Positions 1 to 6,391 of a stretch of DNA of 20,895 bases are shown here, piece by piece (within the stretch, counting starts at the first letter, position 1; each line of letters starts with the position of its first letter). Both the position numbers and the translations under genes were made by a program. This DNA is from Bacteroidetes bacterium UBA2364 (GTDB lineage Bacteria > Bacteroidota > Rhodothermia > Rhodothermales > UBA2364): assembly GCA_002344075.1 (NCBI GenBank), contig DDTM01000059.1:3320-24214 (forward strand), in the 5' to 3' direction. The notes below the pieces were generated by a model. It made no database searches, was not told the origin of the DNA, and worked only from the letters and a program-made list of their open reading frames with translations.

Positions 1-1499
1 GGGCTAACCAGAAAGCCCAACGCACTTAATACACCAGCTCCTGATGGTACAAATAAAGCGGGGGCGCTCATCAATCGGGCAACATGAAAGGCGTGAACCG
101 GTCCCGCACCACCAAAAGCCATCATAGAAAAATGACGTGGGTCTAAGCCTTTTTCGAGGATATGTACCCGTGCGGCGTTTGCCATATTTTCGTTTACAAT
201 GCGGTGAATGCCCCAGGCGGCTTCCTCGACTGAAATGCCCAGTGGCTCCGCAATTTTTTCCCGAATCGCTTGGGTCGCCAAGTCCTTCCGCAAGGTCATC
301 GTGCCGCCGAGGAAATAGTTCTCGTTCAAATAACCCAATACCAAGTCTGCATCGGTAACAGTAGGATTTTTGCCGCCCCGATTGTAACAGGCTGGACCGG
401 GCGTTGAAGCGGCACTTTCGGGACCAACGCTCAATAAACCTAAGGCATTGAGGTGGGCGATGCTGCCGCCACCTGCCCCAATTTCAATAAGATCAATAAC
501 CGGAATGCGCACTGGCAAGCCGCTTCCTTTTTTAAAGCGTTTCTCCCGCGCCGCCTCAAAGTGGTTGGTAATTTCGGGTTGCCCGTTTCGGATAATTGAG
601 GCTTTGGCGGTTGTCCCCCCCATATCGAACGCCACCAAGTCGGGCGGTAGCGTGTTTTGGGTTTGCCCCAATTGTGCCGCAAAAAAGACTGAAGCCATCG
701 CGCCTCCTGCGGGGCCGCTTTCGAGGAGTTGGACGGGGTTTTTACGTGCGCCTTCGAGTGTAGTAAGCCGCCCTGCCGAATCCATAATGTGAATCACGCC
801 CATAAACCCTAAGTCCGCTAACTTGGCTTGTAAGGTTTGCAAATACGTATCCATCAAGGGCTGCACATAGGCATTCATGGCGGTTGCCGAACACCGTTCG
901 TACTCCCGAATTTCGGGCATGGTCTCACTGCTGAGCGAGTACCTAAGGGCAGGAAATTGCTTGCGAATGACTTCCCCCACAATTTGTTCATGCTTTGGAT
1001 TGGCATAAGCATGTAAGAAACACACCGCCACACTCTGCACGCCTTTCTTTTGGAGCTTGGTTAGCGCCGCTTTAAGGTCTGCTGTTTCAATGCCTTGTAG
1101 CACATGCCCGTTTTTATCCAAACGTTCCGCGATACCGACTCGCAATGCACGAGACACCAAAGGCTGTGGCATCGTTAGGTGAATGTCGTAGATGTCATAA
1201 CGCATTTCGCGCCCAATTTCCAAGACATCTTCAAAGCCTTTAGTGGTAAGCAATGCCGTTTTTGCCCCTTTTCGCTCAATGACCGCATTCGTAACCAAGG
1301 TTGTGCCATGCACAATCGTCTGCACATCTGCCAAGGAAACCGCCGCATTTTGTAAGATTTGTTGAACACCATTCAAAATCCCAAGCGAAGGATCAGGGTA
1401 TGTGGTGAGCGTTTTGGCAAATACCATGCGTCCGCTTGCTTCATCCAGCAAAACGAGATCGGTAAATGTGCCACCAATGTCAATGCCTAATTTCATCAT
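1..1499 (-). CDS. HyuA-type hydantoinase/oxoprolinase subunit, C-terminus cut by window edge
   Basis: Members of this family (N-methylhydantoinase A, 5-oxoprolinase, acetone carboxylase and caprolactamase subunits) use ATP to activate a cyclic amide or ketone, usually with a HyuB partner. About 499 residues are readable with no frame break. Visible motifs are GIDIGGTFTD at residues 5-14 (phosphate-binding loop of the actin-like ATPase fold), HGTTLVTNAVIERKG from residue 64, LLESGPAGG near 257, FDMGGTTAK, EIGAGGGS and AFGGAGPVHAF near the cut. Full-length relatives have roughly 650-720 residues, so about a quarter is missing. The start is one of two adjacent ATGs (1499 or 1496); the first overlaps the SDR stop in TGATG, so the two genes are translationally coupled. 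No HyuB lies inside the window; downstream of this gene, to the left of base 1, is the natural place for it. In this locus it could open a lactam or imide ring (inference). The family call is firm, the substrate unknown. Confidence 0.9.
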   Translation of the reverse strand, partial: MMKLGIDIGGTFTDLVLLDEASGRMVFAKTLTTYPDPSLGILNGVQQILQNAAVSLADVQTIVHGTTLVTNAVIERKGAKTALLTTKGFEDVLEIGREMRYDIYDIHLTMPQPLVSRALRVGIAERLDKNGHVLQGIETADLKAALTKLQKKGVQSVAVCFLHAYANPKHEQIVGEVIRKQFPALRYSLSSETMPEIREYERCSATAMNAYVQPLMDTYLQTLQAKLADLGFMGVIHIMDSAGRLTTLEGARKNPVQLLESGPAGGAMASVFFAAQLGQTQNTLPPDLVAFDMGGTTAKASIIRNGQPEITNHFEAAREKRFKKGSGLPVRIPVIDLIEIGAGGGSIAHLNALGLLSVGPESAASTPGPACYNRGGKNPTVTDADLVLGYLNENYFLGGTMTLRKDLATQAIREKIAEPLGISVEEAAWGIHRIVNENMANAARVHILEKGLDPRHFSMMAFGGAGPVHAFHVARLMSAPALFVPSGAGVLSALGFLVS

Positions 1500-2332
1500 C
1501 AATGATATTCTTCGCCTCCGCTTACGTTCATGGCTTCACCCGTGATGTAAGCCGCCTGATCGGACGCAAGGAAGGCAACGGCTTTGGCGATGTCCTCCAC
1601 CATACCTGTTCGGCCTAAGGGGTTTCGATCCCGAATACCTTGCAAGTAGGTTTCGTAATCCAAGCCAAGTTTTTCGCTAAAGAATTTATTTTGCCAATGC
1701 CCAAGCCCTGTTGTGATGTGATTGGGGCAAACAGCATTGACCCGAATACCATACTTGCCCAACTCAACCGCATTCGAGCGCGTCAGCCCCAGTAATCCAT
1801 GCTTGGAAGCGGTATAAGCAGCCGCAAACGGAAATCCTGACTTGGCGGCTTGGCTGGCAATATTGACAATGCAGCCACCGCGCCCTTGCGCAATCATTTG
1901 GCGAGTGGCGTGTTTGCTACACAAAAAAGCGCCTTTCAGGTTTACATCCAAAACCGCGTCCCAACTGCTTTCTTGGAAGTCGGGGAAGGGTTCCATTAGG
2001 TAGCCCACGCCTGCATTATTGACCAAAATATCCAGCCCGCCCAATTCGGTTACCGTTTGGTGTATTAAATGGGCAACAGAGGCTTCGTCGCGCACGTCGC
2101 AGGTAACGGCGAGGGCTTTTACACCCAATTGACGGGCTGCCGCTGCAATCGCCTCCATTTCATCGGTTGCGCCAATATGCTCAGCCGAAAACTCTGCTCC
2201 TTTGGGCGCGCCAATATCGCTAATGACGACATGGCAACCTTCGGCGGCGAGCCGCAAGACAATGGCTTCACCGATGCCTTTTGCCCGTCCGCTCCCAGTT
2301 ACAATGGCGACTTTTTCTTGTAATTGATACAT
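1499..2332 (-). CDS. SDR family NAD(P)-dependent oxidoreductase
   Basis: This is a classical short-chain dehydrogenase/reductase of 277 residues that should interconvert an alcohol and a ketone in the cytoplasm. Visible elements are the glycine-rich loop VTGSGRAKGIGEA (11-23), Asp39 at the end of the second strand (suggesting NAD(H) rather than NADP(H)), NNAG at 105-108, Asn131, and the catalytic Ser160, Tyr173 and Lys177 (YTASK). An extra segment of about 15 residues follows Asp39 (residues 41-57), making it slightly longer than usual. I start at 2332 because a good AGGAG ribosome site lies just upstream; an in-frame start at 2368 would overlap the preceding gene. It follows the HapK-like gene after 19 bp and overlaps the HyuA start. 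The likely substrate is a hydroxy acid in the same pathway, but nothing in the sequence identifies it. Confidence 0.9.
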   Translation of the reverse strand: MYQLQEKVAIVTGSGRAKGIGEAIVLRLAAEGCHVVISDIGAPKGAEFSAEHIGATDEMEAIAAAARQLGVKALAVTCDVRDEASVAHLIHQTVTELGGLDILVNNAGVGYLMEPFPDFQESSWDAVLDVNLKGAFLCSKHATRQMIAQGRGGCIVNIASQAAKSGFPFAAAYTASKHGLLGLTRSNAVELGKYGIRVNAVCPNHITTGLGHWQNKFFSEKLGLDYETYLQGIRDRNPLGRTGMVEDIAKAVAFLASDQAAYITGEAMNVSGGEEYH

Positions 2333-2351
2333 CTTTTTCTCCTGCAAAATC

Positions 2352-2672
2352 TTATCCTGCAAAAGCATCTGCCATCATGAACAGCGGCTGATCGGCAAAG
2401 GCTTGGAATTGCGCTGCCACACGCTGCATGGCTTGGCTGCCTAATTCTCCAAAAAGCCCGTCTAAATCGGCAACCTCGATCACTTCTACATAGCGATAAG
2501 GCGCAGGGGCTTCGCTGCCCAAAACACCCGAGGTGCGGAACACCTTGAAGGCTTCTACCGATTGAAGACGTACCACTGTTGGGACATCTATTTCTTTTGC
2601 AAACTGTTCGTACTCTGCTTCTGAAATCCCTTCTTTGAGGTTAAAGAGTACAATAAGGGTTGTTTTTTTCAT
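2352..2672 (-). CDS. REDY/HapK-like small dimeric alpha/beta-barrel protein
   Basis: This 106-residue protein has the features I associate with the REDY-like HapK family: an opening beta strand TTLIVLFNLKEGISEAEYE, then VPTVVRLQSVEAFKVFRT, a central GSEAPAPYRYVEVIEVADL, and a closing AQFQAFADQPLFMMAD. The fold is a ferredoxin-like dimeric alpha/beta barrel. The family is named after HapK of Hahella and RedY of Streptomyces, both from prodigiosin (tripyrrole) gene clusters; other members occur in catabolic operons with unassigned roles. There is no signal peptide, so it should be cytoplasmic. It starts 5 bp after the aldolase stop and precedes the SDR, so it is clearly part of the operon. It may be a small enzyme or a binding protein for a pathway intermediate. 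The family call rests on remembered sequence pattern; a generic Dabb or EthD barrel protein is the alternative. Confidence 0.7.
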   Translation of the reverse strand: MKKTTLIVLFNLKEGISEAEYEQFAKEIDVPTVVRLQSVEAFKVFRTSGVLGSEAPAPYRYVEVIEVADLDGLFGELGSQAMQRVAAQFQAFADQPLFMMADAFAG

Positions 2673-2676
2673 AAGA

Positions 2677-3438
2677 TCAGGGGGTTCTTGGTTGCATAAA
2701 CGTTTTGGCTGCGCCAGAAAGCAAGCCTTGCACAGAATTGAGCAAAAACGTGGCTCCTTTTTCGATCAAAGCCTCTGCTTGGGCAGGCGTTCCCGCCACC
2801 GTTCCAATGATTTTATTCGCACCTAAGACCACGTCAAAAATCTCGGCAATCACCGCATTCACTTCGGGATGAGCAGGCCCATCATAAAAGCCCATAGACA
2901 TAGCCAAGTCCCGTGGCCCAATGATAAAGCCATCCACACCTTCGACCTGTACCATTTCGCGCAGGTTTTTCACGCCTTCGAGATCTTCCACTTGAGGTAA
3001 AACAAGGGTTTGGGCATTGGCAAACGAAACATATTCGACTTGGGACATTTTCATCATATAATCGGCAGCACGAACGGGACCAAGACCGCGTTTACCCCAA
3101 GGTGGATATTTGATGGCCGCTACCAACTTTTCGACCTCCGCCGCCGAAGTACAACCCGGCATCATCACCCCCATCACGCCTGCATCCATATATTGCAGGA
3201 TCAGCGCGGTATTCAAATCGCCCACACGGGCTAAAGGCGTGCACCCGCTTAATTCGCAAGCCCGCACTAAATGGCTGATGTCGCTCGCAGTGATTGCGCC
3301 ATGCTCGGCATCAATCATGTAAAAATCCATGCCCGAAAGCCCCACATATTCGCAAATAGTGGCATCGGTTGTAGGCGAAATAACCCCAAAACAAGGTTTT
3401 TTAGCCAAAAGTCGGTTTTTAAGTTGGTTTTCTTTCAT
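2677..3438 (-). CDS. HpcH/HpaI family class II aldolase
   Basis: The family carries out metal-dependent retro-aldol cleavage of 4-hydroxy-2-oxo acids to pyruvate plus an aldehyde or ketone; related lyases act on malyl- or citramalyl-CoA. Numbered from the ATG at 3438 (253 aa), the expected active-site residues are all present: His46 in DAEHG, Arg71 in LARVGD, Glu151 in LPQVEDLEG and Asp177 in GPRDLAMSMG. The YPPWGKRGLGP segment (111-121) is also typical. The length matches HpaI and garL-type aldolases (about 250-265). A TTG start at 3456 would add six residues, but the ATG agrees better with the family. It lies between the aberrant aconitase-type small subunit and the HapK-like gene, with 29 bp and 4 bp gaps. 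In context it would cleave a branched hydroxy-oxo acid made upstream (inference). Confidence 0.88.
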   Translation of the reverse strand: MKENQLKNRLLAKKPCFGVISPTTDATICEYVGLSGMDFYMIDAEHGAITASDISHLVRACELSGCTPLARVGDLNTALILQYMDAGVMGVMMPGCTSAAEVEKLVAAIKYPPWGKRGLGPVRAADYMMKMSQVEYVSFANAQTLVLPQVEDLEGVKNLREMVQVEGVDGFIIGPRDLAMSMGFYDGPAHPEVNAVIAEIFDVVLGANKIIGTVAGTPAQAEALIEKGATFLLNSVQGLLSGAAKTFMQPRTP

Positions 3439-3467
3439 GACAAAGCGTTCAAGCAATGAAAAAGCGT

Positions 3468-4004
3468 TTAATGCAACTCGTGAATAGAGCCATCGGCAAT
3501 TTTATTGCGAATAAAGTTCATCAGACCACCTTCTGCCGCCACATCTGCCACAAAAGGCGCAACGGGAACAGAATGGAAGGCTTCACCTGTCCGCAAATTG
3601 AGAACCGTGCCAGACTCGGTATCCCATTCTAATTCATCGCCCGTCTGGCAGCCTTTCGCAAGGTCTCTGCATGTGATAAACGGTAAGCCATAATTGATGG
3701 CATTGCGAAATTGTAGTCGTGAAAAGCTATTGGCAAAAACAGCTTGAATGCCCGCTCCCATCAAACCCGCAACCACATGTTCAATGCTTTTGCCACCTCC
3801 TGCAAAGTTATGCGCCGCCACAATGAAGGTAAAACCACCCTCTACAAAGCCATTTTCGCGGTTAAATTCTTCGGCAACGCCTGCCATGACCCACTTGGCA
3901 TTCTCGGCTTTGTCTATGGGTGAAGTCCAAAAACGTTGGATAATGATGTCATACGCCATCACATAATCTGAAGCCACCCAGCACTTTCCTGTAATTTTAG
4001 CCAT
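3468..4004 (-). CDS. Aconitase-superfamily small subunit (LeuD-like), substrate loop degenerate
   Basis: This is a 178-residue protein with the swivel-domain fold of 3-isopropylmalate dehydratase small subunits. Recognisable parts are GKCWVASDYVMAYDII (6-21), matching the usual strand and DTD region, then NFAGGGKSIEH (66-76), FANSFSRLQFRNAINYGLP (90-108) and the late EGGLMNFIR. The oddity is the substrate-binding loop. Canonical family members read GCGSSREH; here the Ser-Arg pair is replaced by Lys-Ser-Ile, with glycines in place of the Cys, while Glu75 and His76 stay. The usual DTD is also changed to AYD. The downstream RNAINYGLP block is nearly perfect, so this looks like specialisation rather than decay. 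It pairs with the large subunit just upstream (33 bp gap). A TTG start at 4019 is possible; the ATG at 4004 is preferred. It may dehydrate an unusual substrate or have a non-catalytic role. Confidence 0.82.
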   Translation of the reverse strand: MAKITGKCWVASDYVMAYDIIIQRFWTSPIDKAENAKWVMAGVAEEFNRENGFVEGGFTFIVAAHNFAGGGKSIEHVVAGLMGAGIQAVFANSFSRLQFRNAINYGLPFITCRDLAKGCQTGDELEWDTESGTVLNLRTGEAFHSVPVAPFVADVAAEGGLMNFIRNKIADGSIHELH

Positions 4005-4005
4005 G

Positions 4006-4036
4006 TTCGTTTTGTCCAAGTTCGTTTGTTCAAAAG
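4006..4036 (-). repeat. Imperfect tandem repeat in the leader of the variant small subunit
   Basis: Two adjacent copies, TTCGTTTTGTCCAAG (4006-4020) and TTCGTTTGTTCAAAAG (4021-4036), fill nearly the whole 33-bp gap between the large-subunit stop and the small-subunit ATG. It may be a simple duplication that set the gap length. I see no pairing structure in it. Confidence 0.4.
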
Positions 4037-4037
4037 A

Positions 4038-5303
4038 TTAGTAAGTTCCCGTTTCGCGAGGATCCGTAATTTCCCCCCGAATTGCTGAAGCGGCTACAAC
4101 AGCTGGACTGGTAAGATAGATTTGGGCATTTTTACTTCCCATTCTCCCTTTCATATTGCGGTTTCCAGCACTGAGAACAATATCGCCATCGCCAGCAACC
4201 CCCGTATGAATACCCGCACAAGCCGCACAGCTTGGGGTATCAATCGCCGCGCCAGCCTCCACTAAGGTTTGGAGGTAGCCCCGTTTCAAGGCTTCGAGGT
4301 AAACGGCTTGGCTAGCAGGTACCACGATCATATTTACATCGCGGTGGATTTGCTTGCCTTCGAGAATTTCGGCCATCACAGCAAAATCTTCCACCCGCCC
4401 ATTGGTGCAAGTTCCCACAAAGGCTTTATTAAACTTACGCCCCACGACTTTTTCAACAGGAACCGTATCATCCAATTTATCAGGTAAAGCAACTGTAGGA
4501 CCGACATTGGTAACATCCACTTCGTAAACAGCATCATAATGGGCATCGGGATCGCTGGCAATCATTTCCCAATCGCCTTTTGCAACGCCCGATAAATAGG
4601 CTTGTGTAACCGCATCGGGCGCGACAATCCCGTTTTTAGCCCCTAGATCCACCGTCATATTGCACAAAGTCATGCGCCCTGCCATATCCAAGGCTTCAAT
4701 GGCTTCGCCCGTAAACTCCAAGGTCTTATAGATCAAATGCCCGTTCCAGTGCATCATCCCCATAATGTGCAAACTCAAGTCTTTTGCCATGACATAAGGC
4801 TGCCAAGTTCCTTTAATCACAAACTTGACCGATTCTGGCACACGGAACCAGCATTTGCCCGTCGCCATGGCTACCGCCGCATCGGTTACCCCAATCGCAT
4901 TTCCAACCGCCCCCACTGCACCATAGGTATTGGCGTGCGAATCTGTTCCAATGCTCACCTTGCCCGGCAAAACATGCCCTTGCTCCACCATGATTTGATG
5001 AGCAATCCCTTGACGACCTAAATCATAGAAATAAGCGATCTCGTGTTCTTTGACGATCTGCCGCCAGCGGTTGAGCATGGTGGCAAACTGCTCATTAGGT
5101 GGTGGCACCAAGTGGTCGCTTACACAAATGACCCGTTCTTTATCAAACACTTCATTCACCCCGAGCGAACGAAACTGCTTAAAGCATTGCTCACCGAGGT
5201 AATCCATCGTCATGATGCTATGCACATCCACCCACACCAATTGGCCGGGAACCACTTTATCCCGACCGCTATTGAGGGCCATTATTTTTTCGGTAATCGT
5301 CAT
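4038..5303 (-). CDS. Aconitase/isopropylmalate-dehydratase family large subunit (LeuC-like), copy 1
   Basis: This 421-residue protein is an archaeal-type aconitase-superfamily large subunit that should bind a [4Fe-4S] cluster and add or remove water across a double bond in a di- or tricarboxylic acid. Numbered from the ATG at 5303, the three cluster cysteines are intact: Cys299 in GTCTNGRVED, and Cys359 and Cys362 in SCAACAG. Other motifs are IGTDSHANTYGAVGA (118-132) and AGNRNMKGRMGS (379-390). The N-terminus MTITEKIMA is typical, so I use 5303; an in-frame ATG at 5312 would add three residues. The partner small subunit follows after 33 bp. Leucine synthesis is unlikely because no leuA or leuB is present and a second pair exists in the right arm; 2,3-dimethylmalate-dehydratase-like or citraconate-like chemistry fits the neighbours better. 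An intrinsic terminator lies immediately upstream. Confidence 0.9.
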   Translation of the reverse strand: MTITEKIMALNSGRDKVVPGQLVWVDVHSIMTMDYLGEQCFKQFRSLGVNEVFDKERVICVSDHLVPPPNEQFATMLNRWRQIVKEHEIAYFYDLGRQGIAHQIMVEQGHVLPGKVSIGTDSHANTYGAVGAVGNAIGVTDAAVAMATGKCWFRVPESVKFVIKGTWQPYVMAKDLSLHIMGMMHWNGHLIYKTLEFTGEAIEALDMAGRMTLCNMTVDLGAKNGIVAPDAVTQAYLSGVAKGDWEMIASDPDAHYDAVYEVDVTNVGPTVALPDKLDDTVPVEKVVGRKFNKAFVGTCTNGRVEDFAVMAEILEGKQIHRDVNMIVVPASQAVYLEALKRGYLQTLVEAGAAIDTPSCAACAGIHTGVAGDGDIVLSAGNRNMKGRMGSKNAQIYLTSPAVVAASAIRGEITDPRETGTY

Positions 5304-5332
5304 TGGGATCATAGGAATAAGGGCTTGGAATC

Positions 5333-5383
5333 AAAAAAACCCGCCGATGCAAAAAAAGTAAAAAGGCAACAGCTATCGGCGGG
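5333..5383 (-). terminator. Intrinsic terminator or attenuator between DUF3598 gene and large subunit
   Basis: On the minus strand a perfect 9-bp stem (CCCGCCGAT at 5383-5375 in RNA order, ATCGGCGGG at 5348-5340) closes a 26-nt loop, extends by two more G-C pairs with one bulge, and is followed directly by seven T residues (5339-5333). It begins 14 nt after the DUF3598 stop codon, and its T-run ends only 20-29 nt before the next start codon, leaving no room for a separate promoter after it. It therefore probably sets the ratio of the first gene to the rest of the operon by partial read-through. Confidence 0.78.
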
Positions 5384-5397
5384 CTGTATGCAAGGAA

Positions 5398-5907
5398 TTA
5401 ATGGTCACTACGAGAAGGTCCGCTGGTACGCAAGTTGGGCAAATCCTCCCAAAATTGCGGATCAATTTGGTCTTGGGTGGCCACACGTCGTTCTTCGATC
5501 ATGGTGATGCCTTGGAACTCGTCGTTTTCCGTCCAACGCCAATTTCGCACCCGATGGGTCTCGTCGCCAATCAAATCAATCATTTCATAAAGCTTGGAAC
5601 CGGGGCGGTTCAAGTACGTCCAGATCAGGCATACACTGTCTTTGGTTTCCCAAGAATAGCCTTGAATCCGTGGGCTATCGAAAATCAAAACGCCTTCCTC
5701 GTTGAAGTGGCAAACGCCAAAGTCGTGGCATTCTTGATGGCCATCCGCCCAGAAATATTGGTTTACTTGGTGATAACTCCCGTCTTCATTCAACTTGATG
5801 GTAAGGCGACTTTTCCACTCATGGAGTTTCTCGCCCTGTGCATTGATTCGGATGTAGGTACCTTCCCAAATACCTGTGTGTTTTGGAAATAGTCTTAAGG
5901 CATTCAT
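5398..5907 (-). CDS. DUF3598 family calycin/lipocalin-like protein
   Basis: This 169-residue protein resembles DUF3598, a lipocalin-like barrel family common in cyanobacteria and related at fold level to CpeS/CpeT-type phycobilin-handling proteins. The start FPKHTGIWEGTYIRINAQGE (7-26) is characteristic: His-Thr-Gly-x-Trp-x-Gly followed by a first barrel strand. Alternating aromatic strands follow, with a Trp/Tyr/His-rich interior (YFWADGHQECHDFG, YSWETKDSVCLIWTYL, HRVRNWRW). There is no signal peptide, so it should be cytoplasmic. It is the first gene of the left arm, facing the divergent regulatory region, and is separated from the next gene by a strong terminator, so it may be made in larger amounts than the enzymes. 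That is consistent with a binding protein or chaperone for a hydrophobic ligand (inference). No catalytic site is recognisable. Confidence 0.72.
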   Translation of the reverse strand: MNALRLFPKHTGIWEGTYIRINAQGEKLHEWKSRLTIKLNEDGSYHQVNQYFWADGHQECHDFGVCHFNEEGVLIFDSPRIQGYSWETKDSVCLIWTYLNRPGSKLYEMIDLIGDETHRVRNWRWTENDEFQGITMIEERRVATQDQIDPQFWEDLPNLRTSGPSRSDH

Positions 5908-6230
5908 AATAGTTTGTGATAAAAAGATAAAAAGGGAGCGTTAAATGGGGTAGGGGAATGGTGTATGTTCTATTTGGTAGAGGCAAATATCGCCTGTAGA
6001 TGGCAGGGTAAATCGTAGAGGAGAAGGCTAACGACCTCCAGCGTCGGAAATGATGCAACAAGAGAATGGAGGAATTTAGACTGTTTTACCTTGTTCATGA
6101 GGGCCTAATCGGGTGGTGCATGGGGACTGGTTATGGAGGGCCATTCCGCAGGGTTAAAGGGATGTATGCCGAATAAAGTATGTTGCTGCCATTTCAGTCA
6201 TTATGGGTTATTTGTTTGCAGTAGCACACC

Positions 6231-6254
6231 GCAATGCGTCTTGTGTACGCTTGC
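6231..6254. repeat. Inverted repeat with one bulge in divergent region
   Basis: GCAA-T-GCGT (6231-6239) pairs with ACGCTTGC (6247-6254): eight base pairs with one bulged T around a 7-nt loop. No T-run follows, so it is not a terminator; it could be an operator or a leader hairpin. Confidence 0.35.
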
Positions 6255-6281
6255 AAAGTACATACGGATTTCAAGAAACGA

Positions 6282-6303
6282 TCTTCATTTATTCATGTGA
6301 AGA
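6282..6303. repeat. Short inverted repeat TCTTCA-N10-TGAAGA
   Basis: The six-base arms TCTTCA (6282-6287) and TGAAGA (6298-6303) flank ten bases. It could be a regulator half-site pair, but an arm length of six can arise by chance. Confidence 0.25.
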
Positions 6304-6318
6304 ATCTTCTTAGCACAA

Positions 6319-6349
6319 AGTTAACAGTTAATACGGTTAACTGTCAACT
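6319..6349. promoter_or_regulatory. 31-bp near-perfect inverted repeat, candidate operator
   Basis: The arms AGTTAACAGTTAA (6319-6331) and TTAACTGTCAACT (6337-6349) are complementary at 12 of 13 positions around a 5-bp centre. The arms include two GTTAAC hexamers 16 bp apart. The repeat ends 42 bp before the preferred start of the MFS gene and overlaps a minus-strand TAACTTTG element (6323-6316). This is where a repressor or activator of the divergent arms would be expected to bind. No regulator gene is in the window. Confidence 0.6.
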
Positions 6350-6391
6350 AAATTTATGATTAATTCTTTTAGCCTTAAAGATTTCCCAACC

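Larger units (their letters stand above)
5908..6391. promoter_or_regulatory. Divergent intergenic control region
   Basis: This 484-bp gap separates the two divergent arms and holds no convincing gene; the one open frame reaching into it from the left (minus strand, 5819-6061) has unlikely composition and overlaps the DUF3598 start. It should contain both promoters. Its right half carries three inverted repeats (6231-6254, 6282-6303, 6319-6349), described separately. A minus-strand TAACTTTG at 6323-6316 matches the Bacteroidota -7 consensus TAnnTTTG, with only a weak -33 element (TTGA at 6347-6344) in front of it. I see no clear promoter for the plus strand. Nothing obvious lies in 5908-6230. 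Confidence 0.55.

Noticed and set aside
5401..5892. Plus-strand open frame of 163 codons opposite the DUF3598 gene
   Set aside because: It is the shadow of the DUF3598 coding strand and has no start context or domain.
5819..6061. Minus-strand 80-codon frame reaching into the divergent region
   Set aside because: It overlaps the DUF3598 start, and its composition (rich in Tyr, Arg, Pro and Thr without pattern) does not look like a real protein.
6356..6391. Earlier ATG for the first MFS gene
   Set aside because: It would start 6 bp after the candidate operator and add twelve residues not typical of the carrier N-terminus; the ATG at 6392 is more natural.
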